DNA of 32,567 bases from assembly GCA_003427395.1 (NCBI GenBank), contig BFEA01000289.1, positions 798,853 through 831,419 of the forward strand. Reading direction: 5' to 3'. Shown piece by piece: positions 10,001-18,370 of the stretch. Position 1 is the stretch's first letter, and each line of letters begins with the position of its first letter. A program made the position numbers and the translations under genes. This DNA is from Chara braunii. Lineage: Eukaryota > Streptophyta > Charophyceae > Charales > Characeae. The notes beneath the pieces are model-generated. The model did not search any database, was not told the DNA's origin, and worked only from the letters and a program-made list of their open reading frames with translations.

Positions 10001-13000
10001 CTGTTCTCCGGGCGGTTGTTTCCTTGTCGGCGGTTTCTGCGTCCTGTGTTGGGTGTCCATTCCTTGTTCATCACCCAGAAAAGACCTNACATGTTTGTTG
10101 GTGTAGGTATCGGAGNTAGTCCTCNAATGCTATCCAAGGCTAGTTTGTTCCAAGCTGTGCCTGGCTTCGTGAGCATTTTGATGATCCATTTGACCTGNAG
10201 AGCTTTGGTTTCTTGTTTGGGGTCGATGATCCCCAATCCTCCTTTACTTGGTTTCCTCGTGATGTAATGCCATGCTATCTTAGGGATGNAGTTGACTCTG
10301 TTAGGGTCANCAGACCATAGGTAGGCCCTTGCTACCCNATTGAGTTCCTTGATTGACTCGTNTGGTACNGTCCAGATTGAGGCTATATACCACATCATCG
10401 AAAAGATGGAGGTGTTGAGGGTTAGGGCGCGTCCCAACAGAGATGTGAAAGTGTTGCCCCACCTGCCCATTTTATTGATTTGTTTAGACAACACATTCTG
10501 GGCCATTTGGGGGGCAAAGCCTTCTTTTGTCATCAGGATTCCTAGGTATCATGTAGGTGTCTCCGGTGTCTCCCAGGTCAACGTTGCCTCTGGGCCTTGG
10601 AGCTGCGGGGGTTCTTCCTCTGACAACCACCACCCAACCGTTTTTGTCCAATTAATCTTCATTTCCGAGGCCAGTCTGAAGGCTTCCATAGCTCTTACTA
10701 AAGCATTGAAGGACGAGTCTGAGGATCGTATGAGAACCGTGAGGTCGTCTGTGAACATTATAACTGTAGGGAGCTTTAAATGGTGGGCCGATCCTGCGTT
10801 GATTTTTTGCAGTCTGTGAATGGAGGGGTCTTTCCGTAGAAAGGAGGCTATTGCTTCCATAACAAAAAGGAAGATAGGAGGGGCTAAAGGATCGCCCTGA
10901 CGGACTGATCGTGATATTGGGTAGCATTCTGATAGTACACCATTGACTAGTACACAACCAATGGCATCGTTGTACAGGATACGTATCCATTTTCTGAAGA
11001 TCGGACCCACTCCCATCTTTTCCATACTCGAATTTAGGAAGGACCAGTTGACCTGGTCATAAGCCTTGTCAAAGTCAAAGAACATTATTGCTGTACTGAT
11101 TCTCTTTTCTCTTACTTTGTTGGCCGCTTCATTTAGAGTGAGTACATTGTCCAGAATGTATCTTCCCGGTATGAACCCTGTCTGGTCTATGTGAAAGCAC
11201 TTGTCCGTCAGATCCAATATACTGAGGGCAAGGGTTTTCGCCAAGATTTTGTACAGCAACGTGAGTAGAGAAATGGGCCTATAGTTTCGTATGTCTTCTT
11301 TGTCCCCTTTTTTGTATAGCAGTGTGACAACACTGCTGCTCAACATGTCACCAAGGCCCCCCTTCAGCCAGCTGTCCTTGTAGAAGTTCAGTAGATCACC
11401 CCCAAGAAGTGGCCAAAATTTCTCCCAAAATTCTTTAGTTAGTCCATCAATGCCTGAAGTTTTGTTGTTGTTCATGCTCTGGACTGCCGCTTGTAGTTCC
11501 TCCAACGTGATGGGCTTGTCTAGAGCGTCTGCTTGTTCTTCTGAAATGGTTTTATCTAGATACTGGAGCATTCTAGTCCGTGCTTCTCTAGTGCTGGGGG
11601 GAGTGGGGGTGGGTGTCTTTGTTTGGTAGAGATCTTCATAAAATTCCTTAGCATTCCTTTGCTGTCTGTTAGTGTCTCCGCTGTTTCAGAGAGGGTCTTA
11701 AGGCCTTCTATTGAGCTAGATCTTGTTTTTGCCTTAATCCTCGCAAAGAAGTGCTTTGACATTGACTCGCTGAGCTCATACTCATTCATTCTCGATCTTA
11801 TTTGTAATCCCTTTAACTCCCACCATCTCCATACAGCCAGCTCCTCTCTTGCTTTGTGGAAAATGTTTGTATAGAANGGCGAAGATGGATTATCGACTAA
11901 GTTGGACTCTGCGACCCTTAGAGCGGCTTCTAGAGCGATTTTTCGTTGTTTCCTGTCGTTTGACATTTTCCTTGACATGTTGGCCGCTATCTGGGCCAAT
12001 GAGGAGTAGCTGTCTTGGAACCAGTCCCATCTGTCCTGGGTGGGGAGGTAGCTGCCTCTCCTATTCTGCCAACAGTCCAGGATACCTTTTTCGAAACATT
12101 GGCTTAGTAAAAGCGAGTTGTTGAGTTTGTGAAAGCTGGAACCTTTCTTCACAAATTGTTCGAAACTGATGATAAGTTCAATTGGTTTGTGGTCCAGCCC
12201 TGTGTAAGGCTGTAGGGGGAGGATGTCTGCCAGCTTGGTTGTTCCCATTAGTGTTTCTGAAATCAGAAAATAGTCTATAAAGGAGAAGGCAGTGTGTTGG
12301 GCGTGGTTCTTCTTTACTAGGGTGAAGGCTCTTACTCCCGGGTGCAACGTGCGGTATGGTTCAACCAGGTTGCAGTCTAGCATCAAGCGTTGGATGGGAA
12401 CTGCCTCTTGTGTGGATTGGCTAGCCGTTGACCTAAAAATACGATCTACTGTCGGGTCTAGGGTGGCGTTCCAGTCGCCTGCAAAGATGCAGGGCGTTAG
12501 AGGAGGAGCGAGATTCCCTATAGTTGCTACGAAAGCTGCTCTTTCCGATGAGTTGTTCGGTGCATAAATGTTTACTATCCTCACTTCTTCTTCTTTCCAC
12601 TGTAAGTCCATCAGACACCATCTGCCTTCTGTTGTGTCGGCTTCAGAATTCACTATGGTGCCTCCCGTGTAAAGGCGGGAAGATTTGGGAATAAGGATGG
12701 TCGTACCCTTTGTGCAGGAGTTGTCTGAGGACCATATTTCATCCTTGACCCCTCCTAGTTTCCTTGTTAGCGCTCTCTGGATTTTTTTGTGATCAGCTGA
12801 TAGTGTGAGGTGAGTTTCTTGCAGCAGGATTATGTCAGCTGGTTTGTGTGGTCGTATTGTTAGTCCTTTGATCAAATCGTTCATTTTCTCTTCTTTATCT
12901 AAAATATTGCCGAGCCCATTTATGTTCCAGCTTCTTATGACTATCCCTTGTGTTTTCTAGTCCACCCAGTCGTCCTTTGCGTTAGCCCTTCTTCTGAAGG

Positions 13001-16000
13001 TCTCAATCATCGGGGGATTGGGGGTTTAAAGGAGCCGAAGATGGAGAAAGAGGATTTCTAGGAGGGGTCCGGATATGTTGCCTCCATGGCGGATGTGATA
13101 GCGTCCGGGGGATCCTGCTGTGTCTTGGACGGTGAGTCATCCATCTTGTATTCTCCTATGCTTGAACTGACTCCCTGATCCGAGGACGTGCTCGGCTTTG
13201 GGTCGCTGCCTTCTTCCTCTTCATGCCATTCTTTTTCCTCGTTGTCTGAGCACTCACTCCTGTAGAATTTGTCCAGATCCATAGGGAAGGCTCTCGTTTC
13301 TAGGTCGCCGCCACCACTGAGTGTTCCCGCACTCAACAGCTGTGCTACTGAGGCTGCCAGCAACTCTGCTGGGATGCCTGGGCCAGCTAGCACGCTGTAC
13401 NGTATTGCTGCAACTGTCCTCCATGGTCTCCACATCATACCACTCTTCAGTTTGGCGTTGACTGGCATTTTTGCGATTACCGGGGAGAAGGCGCCAGGCC
13501 TGTGCCCCCCTTCCTCCATCTGCTGGTCTTGCTGCACATCCTGATCTGCTTGTGAAGAGCTGGCTTCCGGCTGGCTGTTTGCATCCCATGTCTCATACAG
13601 ATCCAGAGGGAAGGATGGGTGAAAAACTTCAAAGAAGGCAAAGAAATGAAATGTAACCCACTGCAGCTTTGGTTGAGGCTCAGGAGTGGAAGGCTGTTGT
13701 CAGAGGGTAAGGCTGCGGAGGGATAGGGATGTGAGAGAGGTGGAGGTTGCTGGGCGTTGGGGGAAAGGAATGAATGCCACTCGTGTGGCCGTTTTTTGGC
13801 CACGGTTCTCCTTGGTTCCGTTCTTCCAAGAAGCAAGTTTGGCTCAACTTTGGGGATCTACATGAAGGCTATGGCCCTTATGGGCATCACGCAGTTTTTT
13901 TTTTTTTCCAAAAAAGAAAAACAACCACATTTGTAATCACACAGTTTTCAATTCTTCAAGTTTTCATTACGTACTGCTAGTGGACGCTCAATGAGGGTGA
14001 TCTGCCCCACACTGAAATGAATCCATACAGGCAAAGCTATAGTGTTCTCCCTCGTCTACCCCACCTCCTTCAAGCACCAGTACATGGCGCCAGCCAAGTT
14101 GAGAGTCCAATTAAGCCTCTCCCAAAATTTAGGAGGCTTGCGTGCCGTTCAATAAAATAAATCGACCGTGGGCGGCCTCCAAAAGGGCCCCACGGTTGAT
14201 GACTGGCTTGTACTGGTGGTGGTTTAAGACTGAAGGCTTTTAAAATTTAAACCACCAGCACGTTTCCCAGCCATTCTTTCAAAGTCGCAGTGTGCATGCG
14301 GTTCCAACTTTCGGGGCTCGGCCTCTGGGCCAAAATGGCTGGCGACGCCATCCAAAAGGAAGCCTGCGCGGGCTGTTTTTTTTTTGGCGTGCACGGCGTT
14401 TCCAGCCCCGGAGAAAAGTGCCTTTGGAGTACTTGGTGCCAATTGGTGGTTTAAACAGTTGTATTTTTTAACTCTTAGAAAAACTGTTACAAGCGTCACA
14501 TACGTGAGAAAACGAACTAAGGAATAGATTGGAGCTTTGTCCCCAAAAAAAGAAGGAAAGCACAAGCTTGACAACATTTGAAGTTATCAATTATCGAATC
14601 GTACAGGCATCTCTGGTAGACAGCTTCAATGTAATATTAATGTTTTGAATTGTATTTGATTCGTAATGTCCCCGTACGGAGAGAAGACTTGACACTGGAC
14701 TACCCCATGGAAATGTTCCAAATGGCAAAATTTTGGGTGGGAAAAAAAAAAGGATCATACACAGACCAATGCCAGTCTCCTGCCCATAACATTTCATGAA
14801 GGTGAACTGAACCCCAGGTGTATCTCGTATGGCCTGGGGACTATCGTGGGGTGGTGGATGAACACTGGGATGTTTTCTTTTAAGAAGAACAAAAAAGAAC
14901 ATGCATGTGTCCAAATTTTACACAAAAGAAAGGGGCTCAAGGCCAGATTGAGCATGTTTCCGCGTACAGGGAGATTTTATTTTAACAGTCTTGGGATTTG
15001 GGACTCTCTTGCAGTTTTCGTGTTTGATGTCATGCTAACTGCTATATGGCACTGATTTGTCTGATGAACTATGGTGGCTTCGAACAAAGCTCCGGTCACT
15101 CCGTCTGCTGCTGATTTATTGTGGGGGAGATGGCGCTTGGATTGCCAACAGCCGCCTTGGACTTCCCTGACACTGTGGTGATGCCCCCATCACCGACAAA
15201 GACAACGGCGACAAAAGTGAGTCTTGAGCTGTCACTGTCTTGCTTGCCCTGACAGAATGCACTCGATATGTTTGCTGTCCTACAGTAGGGCCCAAAAACC
15301 CTGAGTTCGAGTAATGCCGAAGAAGCTTGGTCCTGGTCTCCACGAGGAGATGGTTCATCAGGTTCATGCTCCTACCCCCCACATATATGTCCACTGGGGT
15401 CTGCTCCGGAGTGTCTTGCTTGCCCTCACATGGATCACTTTCCTTGGGCGCGGATACCGTGAGTTTCAGTACTGCCTAACAAGTAGGACCCTGGTCTCCA
15501 TGAGGAGGTGGTTCACAAGGTTCATGCTCCTACCCCCCCCACCATGATGTCCCACTGGGGCCTGCTCCGTCGTGTATTGCTTGCCCTCACATGAATGCGC
15601 TCGATATGTTTGTTTTCCTAGGGCCCGGATACCCCAAGTTCCAGTAATTATGCCAAACAAGCAGGGCCCTGGTCTCCATCAGGTGATGGTTCACCAGGTT
15701 CATGCACCTACCCCCCCACCATTATGTCCCAGTAGGGTCTTCTCCGATGACTCTCATTTAAAAACACGATCATTCATAAGAGAACTTGAGGAGGGTGGTG
15801 GACTAGGGGAACTAGGACACCAGGGTGCTGTGGAGATGGGGGTTGCTTCGACAGGAGGAGGAGGAGGAGGGTTTCTCAATTGCTTGCTTGCTTGCTTGCT
15901 TGTTTGATTGCCCGACTCCTTGTATGCCATTGATTTTTTATGAGATAATTCTGGATCAAGTGCTCCGTGGACAATTAATCAGTTTGTAGTACTTAGTATT

Positions 16001-17107
16001 TCATAGCACTTGTCATCTCGTCTCCTTTCTTGGCTTTTGCCAAAAAGGTAAAAGAAGACAAATCTGACAAAGCCTTATTACATGCATTTTTTTCTGGTGG
16101 TGTAACCCTGGGATCGTATGGACTCCCTCGTAGGACAAGTCCTGTGGACCTTTGGAGCTTGAAGGGTACCATACAAGTCGGAGCTCCCGGGTTTTCCCAC
16201 CATTGAGGTGGGCGAGGGGATGGTTCCCGGTGGCCACAAACCATTTCAAGCATGTGGCCATCATCGCTATGTTCACTGCTTGGAAGTGAATGATGCGAGA
16301 ATTTGATTCCATCTCCTCTGGACCTTGATCTCGAAAATGGTTGTTTGTTATGCGCTCCTGCTTTCCTTTTTGTCATGTTTGTGATGTGTTTAAAGTTTAA
16401 ACAATACGAATGGGACTGGTAGGCAATAATAAAAACACAATGCCAGCACTTGAGCTTCAAGAATAATGCTTCATATTGTTGAGTTCCGTGTGCGATTCGT
16501 CACTTCAAATCTTCAGTCTGCAATAAGCAAAGAGGAGAGCAGAATGGAGTGTGACAAGCACAAACTTCCTTGCTGACCCTGTGTTGATAATGACACCCTT
16601 CGTCAGCTGGTATCTGATTATGTGCAGAGCGGTTGCTGATTTGGTCCTCTTCTGTTTCGGTGGTATTTGAAGGATCTCGTTGCTCAAGTTGGTTCCAAGT
16701 TCCAACCAATTTTGCTCCTCAAGCTACTGCTGAAAATGTAGTGTTTGCTGCTATTCCAGTAGGAATTAAGTCAGTTGAAGTGAGAATCAAAGATTTAGGT
16801 CCATTCAGAGTAAAAGGGATGATAGACACACATGTTTGTGAACTTTGTTCGGATGGATGGCTTTTTTTTGGATCTGCAATAGAGCTTTCAGGTGAACAAT
16901 GTGGGAAATGAAAAGGCTGTATTCTTTCTGAAGACTGATCCACCCTTTGCTATCTCGCCTTCTAAAGGCGTTCTAGAGGTGGGTGAATCACTGCAATGCG
17001 AGGTGAGCTTCACTCCTCAAGGTGTTGGTGACTACCATTGCGATCTTGAGATTACCTACGAGAATGGCGAGAAGGTTTTCACCAAGCTTTCGGGAACAGC
17101 AATGGAG
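6898..17107 (+). CDS. HYDIN: HYDIN-like gene, internal part: three exons joined
   Basis: Join of 6898-7012, 15152-15216 and 16892-17107. HYDIN is a very large ASH/MSP-domain protein of the C2 central microtubule of motile cilia, needed for normal beating. Exon 1 ends with one base of a codon, exon 2 supplies the other two, and exon 2 to exon 3 is phase 0, so the frame stays open for 132 codons. Motifs in order are FRPDS, ITEREKFAVPVKALG, ALDFPD, NVGNEKAVF, SPSKGVLEVGESLQCEVSF and LSGTAME. The same order occurs in the N-terminal part of animal HYDIN. Compared with that family, about four to five residues are missing just before NVGNEK, so a micro-exon or small deletion may exist. Neither gene end lies in the recognised part. 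The family call is from remembered homology, not a search. Confidence 0.75.
7013..7387 (+). other. HYDIN intron 1, left end
   Basis: The intron begins with GTTAGT. It contains an A/G-rich tract near 7270-7310 and no recognised gene before the first small inverted-repeat element. Confidence 0.5.
7388..7574 (+). mobile_element. MITE-like element, copy A
   Basis: The copy starts with ACCACCAGTACTT and ends with AAGTACTGGTGGT, a near-perfect terminal inverted repeat. It shares ordered internal blocks with copies B and C: TTTCGGGGCTTGGCCT, GCCAGCCAAAGGAGGC and TTTCCAGCCCTGGAGAAAAG. At about 187 bases and non-coding, it fits a non-autonomous DNA element. Its flanks (GAA / CTAAAG) have lost the clean TTAA seen around C. 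Confidence 0.6.
7575..7868. other. Intron 1 sequence between MITE-like copies A and B
   Basis: No gene was recognised. The segment includes an A/G-rich stretch at 7601-7640. Confidence 0.4.
7869..8066 (-). mobile_element. MITE-like element, copy B (inverted)
   Basis: TTAACCACCAG at the left and CTGGTGGTTAA at the right form a perfect terminal inverted repeat with TTAA at both edges (7869-7872, 8063-8066). The interior is the reverse complement of the block order in copies A and C (CTCCGGGGCTGGAAA, GGCTGGCGCCGCCAGCC, CTTGCGCC). No coding capacity. The TTAA edges recall piggyBac-type target duplication, but that assignment is only an inference. Confidence 0.65.
8067..8148. repeat. Repeated CTGGTGGTTTAAATATG termini next to the LINE
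   Basis: The sequence (C/A)TGGTGGTTTAAATATG recurs near 8106 and 8134. Together with the right end of copy B this gives three closely spaced variants, each followed by similar A/G-rich sequence. They look like repeated termini or partial copies of the MITE-like family, or a short tandem array containing its end. Confidence 0.5.
8149..8165. repeat. Target-site duplication of the L1, left copy
   Basis: The 17 bases atgggtgaaaaacttca are identical to 13615-13631. This copy abuts the A/T-rich tail of the element. Confidence 0.85.
8166..8518 (-). other. LINE 3' UTR and A/TAA-rich tail
   Basis: On the minus strand the sequence after the ORF2 stop (8519) runs about 315 bases. It ends in an AAAAAATAATAATAA-type tail at 8202-8166, directly next to the target-site duplication. 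Confidence 0.7.
8519..9382 (-). pseudogene. LINE ORF2 C-terminal part with zinc-binding (zf-RVT-like) region
   Basis: This open stretch of 287 codons is interrupted only by ambiguous Ns. It contains CTIC followed by LLHCLIRC, a C-x2-C...H-x4-C arrangement like the zf-RVT domain at the C terminus of plant L1 ORF2 proteins. It is separated from the upstream part of ORF2 by a frameshift near 9390-9450. The frame ends at the natural stop of ORF2. The first ATG shown is not a real start; this is the tail of a larger polyprotein. Confidence 0.65.
9301..10548 (-). pseudogene. LINE ORF2, region between RT and zinc domain
   Basis: One minus-strand frame runs from just after the TGA at 10549-10551 down to about 9400. 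It is broken by a second TGA at 9784-9786. Reading through these stops it begins YLGILMTKEGFAP, the usual sequence after the RT thumb in plant LINEs, and continues as Trp-rich linker. Both stops are consistent with CGA-to-TGA or Trp-codon changes. Several codons contain N. It gives no functional product as it stands. Confidence 0.65.
10549..11665 (-). pseudogene. LINE reverse transcriptase domain
   Basis: This is the RT core of ORF2. The frame encodes, in order, NNNKTSGIDGLTKEFW, YRPISLL, QTGFIPGR, FDFDKAYDQVNW, RQGDPLAP and MFTDDLTVL. The last is the catalytic box, with FTDD where LINEs usually have FADD. In the element it reverse-transcribes its own RNA at the nicked target. The conventional ATG is at 11571, but the same frame extends upstream to about 11665, where a one-base shift separates it from the endonuclease frame. 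The frame ends at a premature TGA (10549-10551). Confidence 0.8.
11556..12956 (-). pseudogene. LINE ORF2 APE-type endonuclease and linker
   Basis: The first part of ORF2 is an apurinic-like endonuclease that nicks target DNA. The frame is open from just after a TAG at 12957-12959. It contains SWNINGLG near 12915-12935, upstream of the first ATG (12884), so the domain start is not preceded by an in-frame ATG. Further motifs are ILLQETHLT (catalytic Glu), VNIYAPNN, FAGDWNATLD, SFIDYFLIS and GLDHKPIE (catalytic His). A basic linker follows. The frame is lost near 11657-11665, so the last residues in the open frame are out-of-frame sequence. Confidence 0.8.
12957..13614 (-). pseudogene. LINE ORF1-like C-terminal remnant and ORF1/ORF2 spacer
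   Basis: A minus-strand frame from 13537 to a TAG at 13058 encodes 159 residues. It has a hydrophobic first half and an acidic, Ser/Glu/Asp-rich second half. Its position just upstream of the endonuclease fits the C-terminal part of ORF1. The RNA-binding and zinc-knuckle parts expected of L1 ORF1 are absent, because the element is truncated at 13614. The function is inferred from position only. Confidence 0.5.
13615..13631. repeat. Target-site duplication of the L1, right copy
   Basis: The 17 bases are identical to 8149-8165 and mark the truncated 5' edge of the minus-strand LINE. Confidence 0.85.
13632..14246. other. Intron 1 sequence between the LINE and MITE-like copy C
   Basis: No gene was recognised. 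There is a poly(T) run near 13896-13908. The end of this stretch (about 14210-14226) repeats ACTGGTGGTGGTTTAAG, a variant of the MITE-like terminus. Confidence 0.45.
14247..14464 (+). mobile_element. MITE-like element, copy C, with TTAA edges
   Basis: TTAA at 14247-14250 and 14461-14464 flanks a 210-bp non-coding element. It starts ACCACCAG and ends TTGGTGGT. Interior blocks match copy A in order and orientation and copy B in inverse orientation: TTTCGGGGCTCGGCCT, AAAATGGCTGGCG, GGAAGCCTGCGC and TTTCCAGCCCCGGAGAAAAG. This is the best-preserved copy in the window. Confidence 0.65.
14465..15151 (+). other. HYDIN intron 1, right end
   Basis: No gene or named repeat was recognised. The intron ends GATTGCCAACAG at 15140-15151. 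Confidence 0.5.
15152..15216 (+). CDS. HYDIN: HYDIN-like exon (ALDFPD block)
   Basis: This 65-base exon is preceded by GCCAACAG and followed by the strong donor GTGAGT. Its first two bases complete the Ala codon begun in the 6898-7012 exon; 21 codons follow, starting ALDFPDTVV. HYDIN proteins have an LDFPD motif at exactly this point after the TEREKF block, which is the main evidence. The ending is Pro/Thr/Lys-rich. Confidence 0.65.
15235..15745. repeat. Three-unit tandem repeat, about 161-176 bp per unit
   Basis: Units begin near 15235, 15411 and 15572, each at (C/G)TGT(C/A)TTGCTTGCCCT. Every unit then has CCTGGTCTCCA, a GGTTCA...GGTTCATGC block, CCTACCCCCC and a GTCC(C)A(C/G)T(A/G)GGG block, in that order. 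The array starts 19 bases after the HYDIN donor site. Open frames across it are caused by the repeat. Confidence 0.8.
15756..16579. other. HYDIN intron 2 sequence
   Basis: This contains a (TTGC)n run at about 15889-15907 and no recognised gene. A 155-codon minus-strand frame (15993-16460) has no domain I recognise. Confidence 0.4.
16580..16809 (+). pseudogene. rps11: Decayed rps11 (organelle-type uS11) fragment
   Basis: In the + frame 16636-16809 the peptide has WSS...GSR, then TNFAPQATAEN, GIKSVEVRIKDLG. These align with the WSSAG, TPFAAQxAAE and GxKSVEVxxKGxG core of ribosomal protein S11, closest to mitochondrial-type copies. About 50 bases upstream, in another frame, DNDTLRQLVSDYV resembles the NNTxVTxTD block that precedes it, so a frameshift separates the two. 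The C-terminal DVTPxPHNGCRPPKxRR end is missing. It lies inside HYDIN intron 2. I infer an organelle-to-nucleus transfer (NUMT-like) or a dead nuclear copy. Confidence 0.5.
16892..17107 (+). CDS. HYDIN: HYDIN-like exon (NVGNEK / LSGTAME block)
   Basis: This 216-base exon (72 codons, phase 0 at both ends) is preceded by GAGCTTTCAG and followed by GTTAGT. It encodes most of one ASH domain, with alternating hydrophobic beta-strand pattern. Motifs are NNVGNEKAVFFLKTDPPF, SPSKGVLEVGES, VSFTPQGVGDY and ENGEKVF. The sequence is free of stops and better conserved than anything nearby. The next expected HYDIN exon was not recognised downstream. Confidence 0.75.
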
Positions 17108-17392
17108 GTTAGTTTTTAAACTTTTTTTTTATTGTTATGATCCTGGCCAATTTCGAAGTATACATTCATCAGAAAGTACAATGCCGTCCAATTGCAAAAA
17201 GAAATGAATGAACTTGAGAGGAGAGAGATGGAAAGAAGAAGAAGAACAAGAAGTAAGAAAGAAGAAGAAGAAGATGTACTCCAGCATAGACCAAAGATAA
17301 GGCTCTTCTTCTTCGCCAACCAATCTCCTTCTCCTTATCTCCTCCCCTCTTATTCAAACAAGAAATAACAATAATAATGTTGAATGGCTGAA
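17108..17392 (+). other. Presumed HYDIN intron start with an A/G-rich segment
   Basis: After GTTAGT there is a T-rich run and then a GAA/AGA-rich stretch (17190-17290). That stretch encodes a Glu/Arg-rich peptide in one + frame. It could be an exon fragment or simple low-complexity DNA; I could not decide, so I leave it uncalled. Confidence 0.4.
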
Positions 17393-17583
17393 CCAGAATC
17401 AATGTCCGAATCCCACTTCTACTGCAGGCACAACATGAGGTCCACCATAGCCATGGCCACCCTTCTCCTTCCTCTCACATGTAGGCCNCCAGAATCAATG
17501 TCCGAATCCCACTTCTACTGCAGGCACAACATGAGGTCCACCATAGCCATGGCCACCCTTCTCCTTCCTCTCACATGTAGGCC
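17393..17583. repeat. Perfect 95-bp direct duplication around a single N
   Basis: Bases 17393-17487 and 17489-17583 read the same, separated by one N at 17488. An exact repeat meeting at a single N is what two overlapping contig ends joined by a scaffolder would produce. Confidence 0.9.
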
Positions 17584-18370
17584 GAGGCTATGGCGGACTA
17601 CTGAGGGCTCAACCCTCCTGTCCAAAGGACAACCCAAAGCAGCTATGTCGCTGCTCACTAGGCCGCCATGCCTGTCTCTGCCGTGAGCTTCCTTGGTGCG
17701 GCACTACCCCAACTGGGGCCTTCCAGATGCAGCGCCTAACAAGGTGATGAAGATGGTGTCCGCCATAGCCAGGTAAGTACCTCGCCACTCTCCTCCTTGG
17801 TCCCCTTCTCCCTCCTCCTCCTACCGGTAGAACTCCACCATAGCCAAGGTGGAAGCTCCCGGCTTCTTCCTCCCAGCAGCGTTGTAGTACCCAGTGCTAC
17901 TCCAGCCAGCGCTCCAGCAGCGTGTCGCCAAACTTGCACACTGAAGAATGAGGCCGGGCTCTTCCCTCGGCCTCTTGATATAGCGGCCTACTTGCCTCCT
18001 GGGTGGTGACTTCCAGGCAGCTCGGCCTCCCAAGCAACTGGTACCTCCTCCCTTTCGGAGGGAAACATCATTGCAGACTCTGATATTGCCCGTACAGGCT
18101 CTAGACTCAGACTGGATGGACTGGTACCGGCCTAGACCTAGCCTACCGCTACTGGGCAGCCTACCTGCTACTTGAGTGTTTTTCCGCTACTCCAAGGGCC
18201 GCGGGCCTCTGGCTCCGCAACTTGAGTGTTTTCCCCTGCTGCAACCCTCGAAGCCATGGCCACAGGTAAGTACCGGCCCTACGGGCCTGCCAAACAAGCA
18301 AGTACCCTTGCGGGTCAAACACACATGCCGACAAACACTCAGACAGGCACGCACACATACAGACTTAGAA
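17584..18370 (-). repeat. Possible solo LTR or LTR fragment
   Basis: On the minus strand a TATATCAAG box (17974-17982) is followed by a GAGGCCGAGGGAAGAGCCCGG-like leader, reminiscent of an LTR promoter. The segment is GC-rich and non-coding. It has repeated CCACCATAGCCA-like words, a duplicated ACTTGAGTGTTTTCC word near 18171 and 18221, and two AGGTAAGTACC words. Its edges and any target duplication were not found, so this is a weak call. Confidence 0.3.

Larger units (their letters stand above)
8166..13614 (-). mobile_element. L1-type LINE, 5'-truncated, 5449 bp, with 17-bp TSD
   Basis: This non-LTR retrotransposon is inserted antisense in HYDIN intron 1. In minus-strand order it has the C-terminal part of an ORF1-like protein, APE endonuclease, reverse transcriptase, a C-terminal Cys/His zinc region, a 3' UTR and an A/TAA-rich tail (8166-8202). 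Identical 17-bp sequences flank it and fix both edges. The copy is dead. It has in-frame TGA stops at 10549-10551 and 9784-9786 and frameshifts near 11657-11665 and 9390-9450. Most isolated single Ns of the window lie inside it, which suggests a high-copy family whose reads were merged. Confidence 0.85.

Noticed and set aside
16633-16911. + frame as an extra HYDIN exon
   Set aside because: The exons ending at 15216 and starting at 16892 already join in phase, and this peptide resembles ribosomal protein S11, not an ASH domain.
17150-17365. Glu/Arg-rich + frame as the next HYDIN exon
   Set aside because: HYDIN has a conserved block before its charged segment, and there is no room for it here. 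The DNA is GAA/AGA low complexity and the acceptor is weak.
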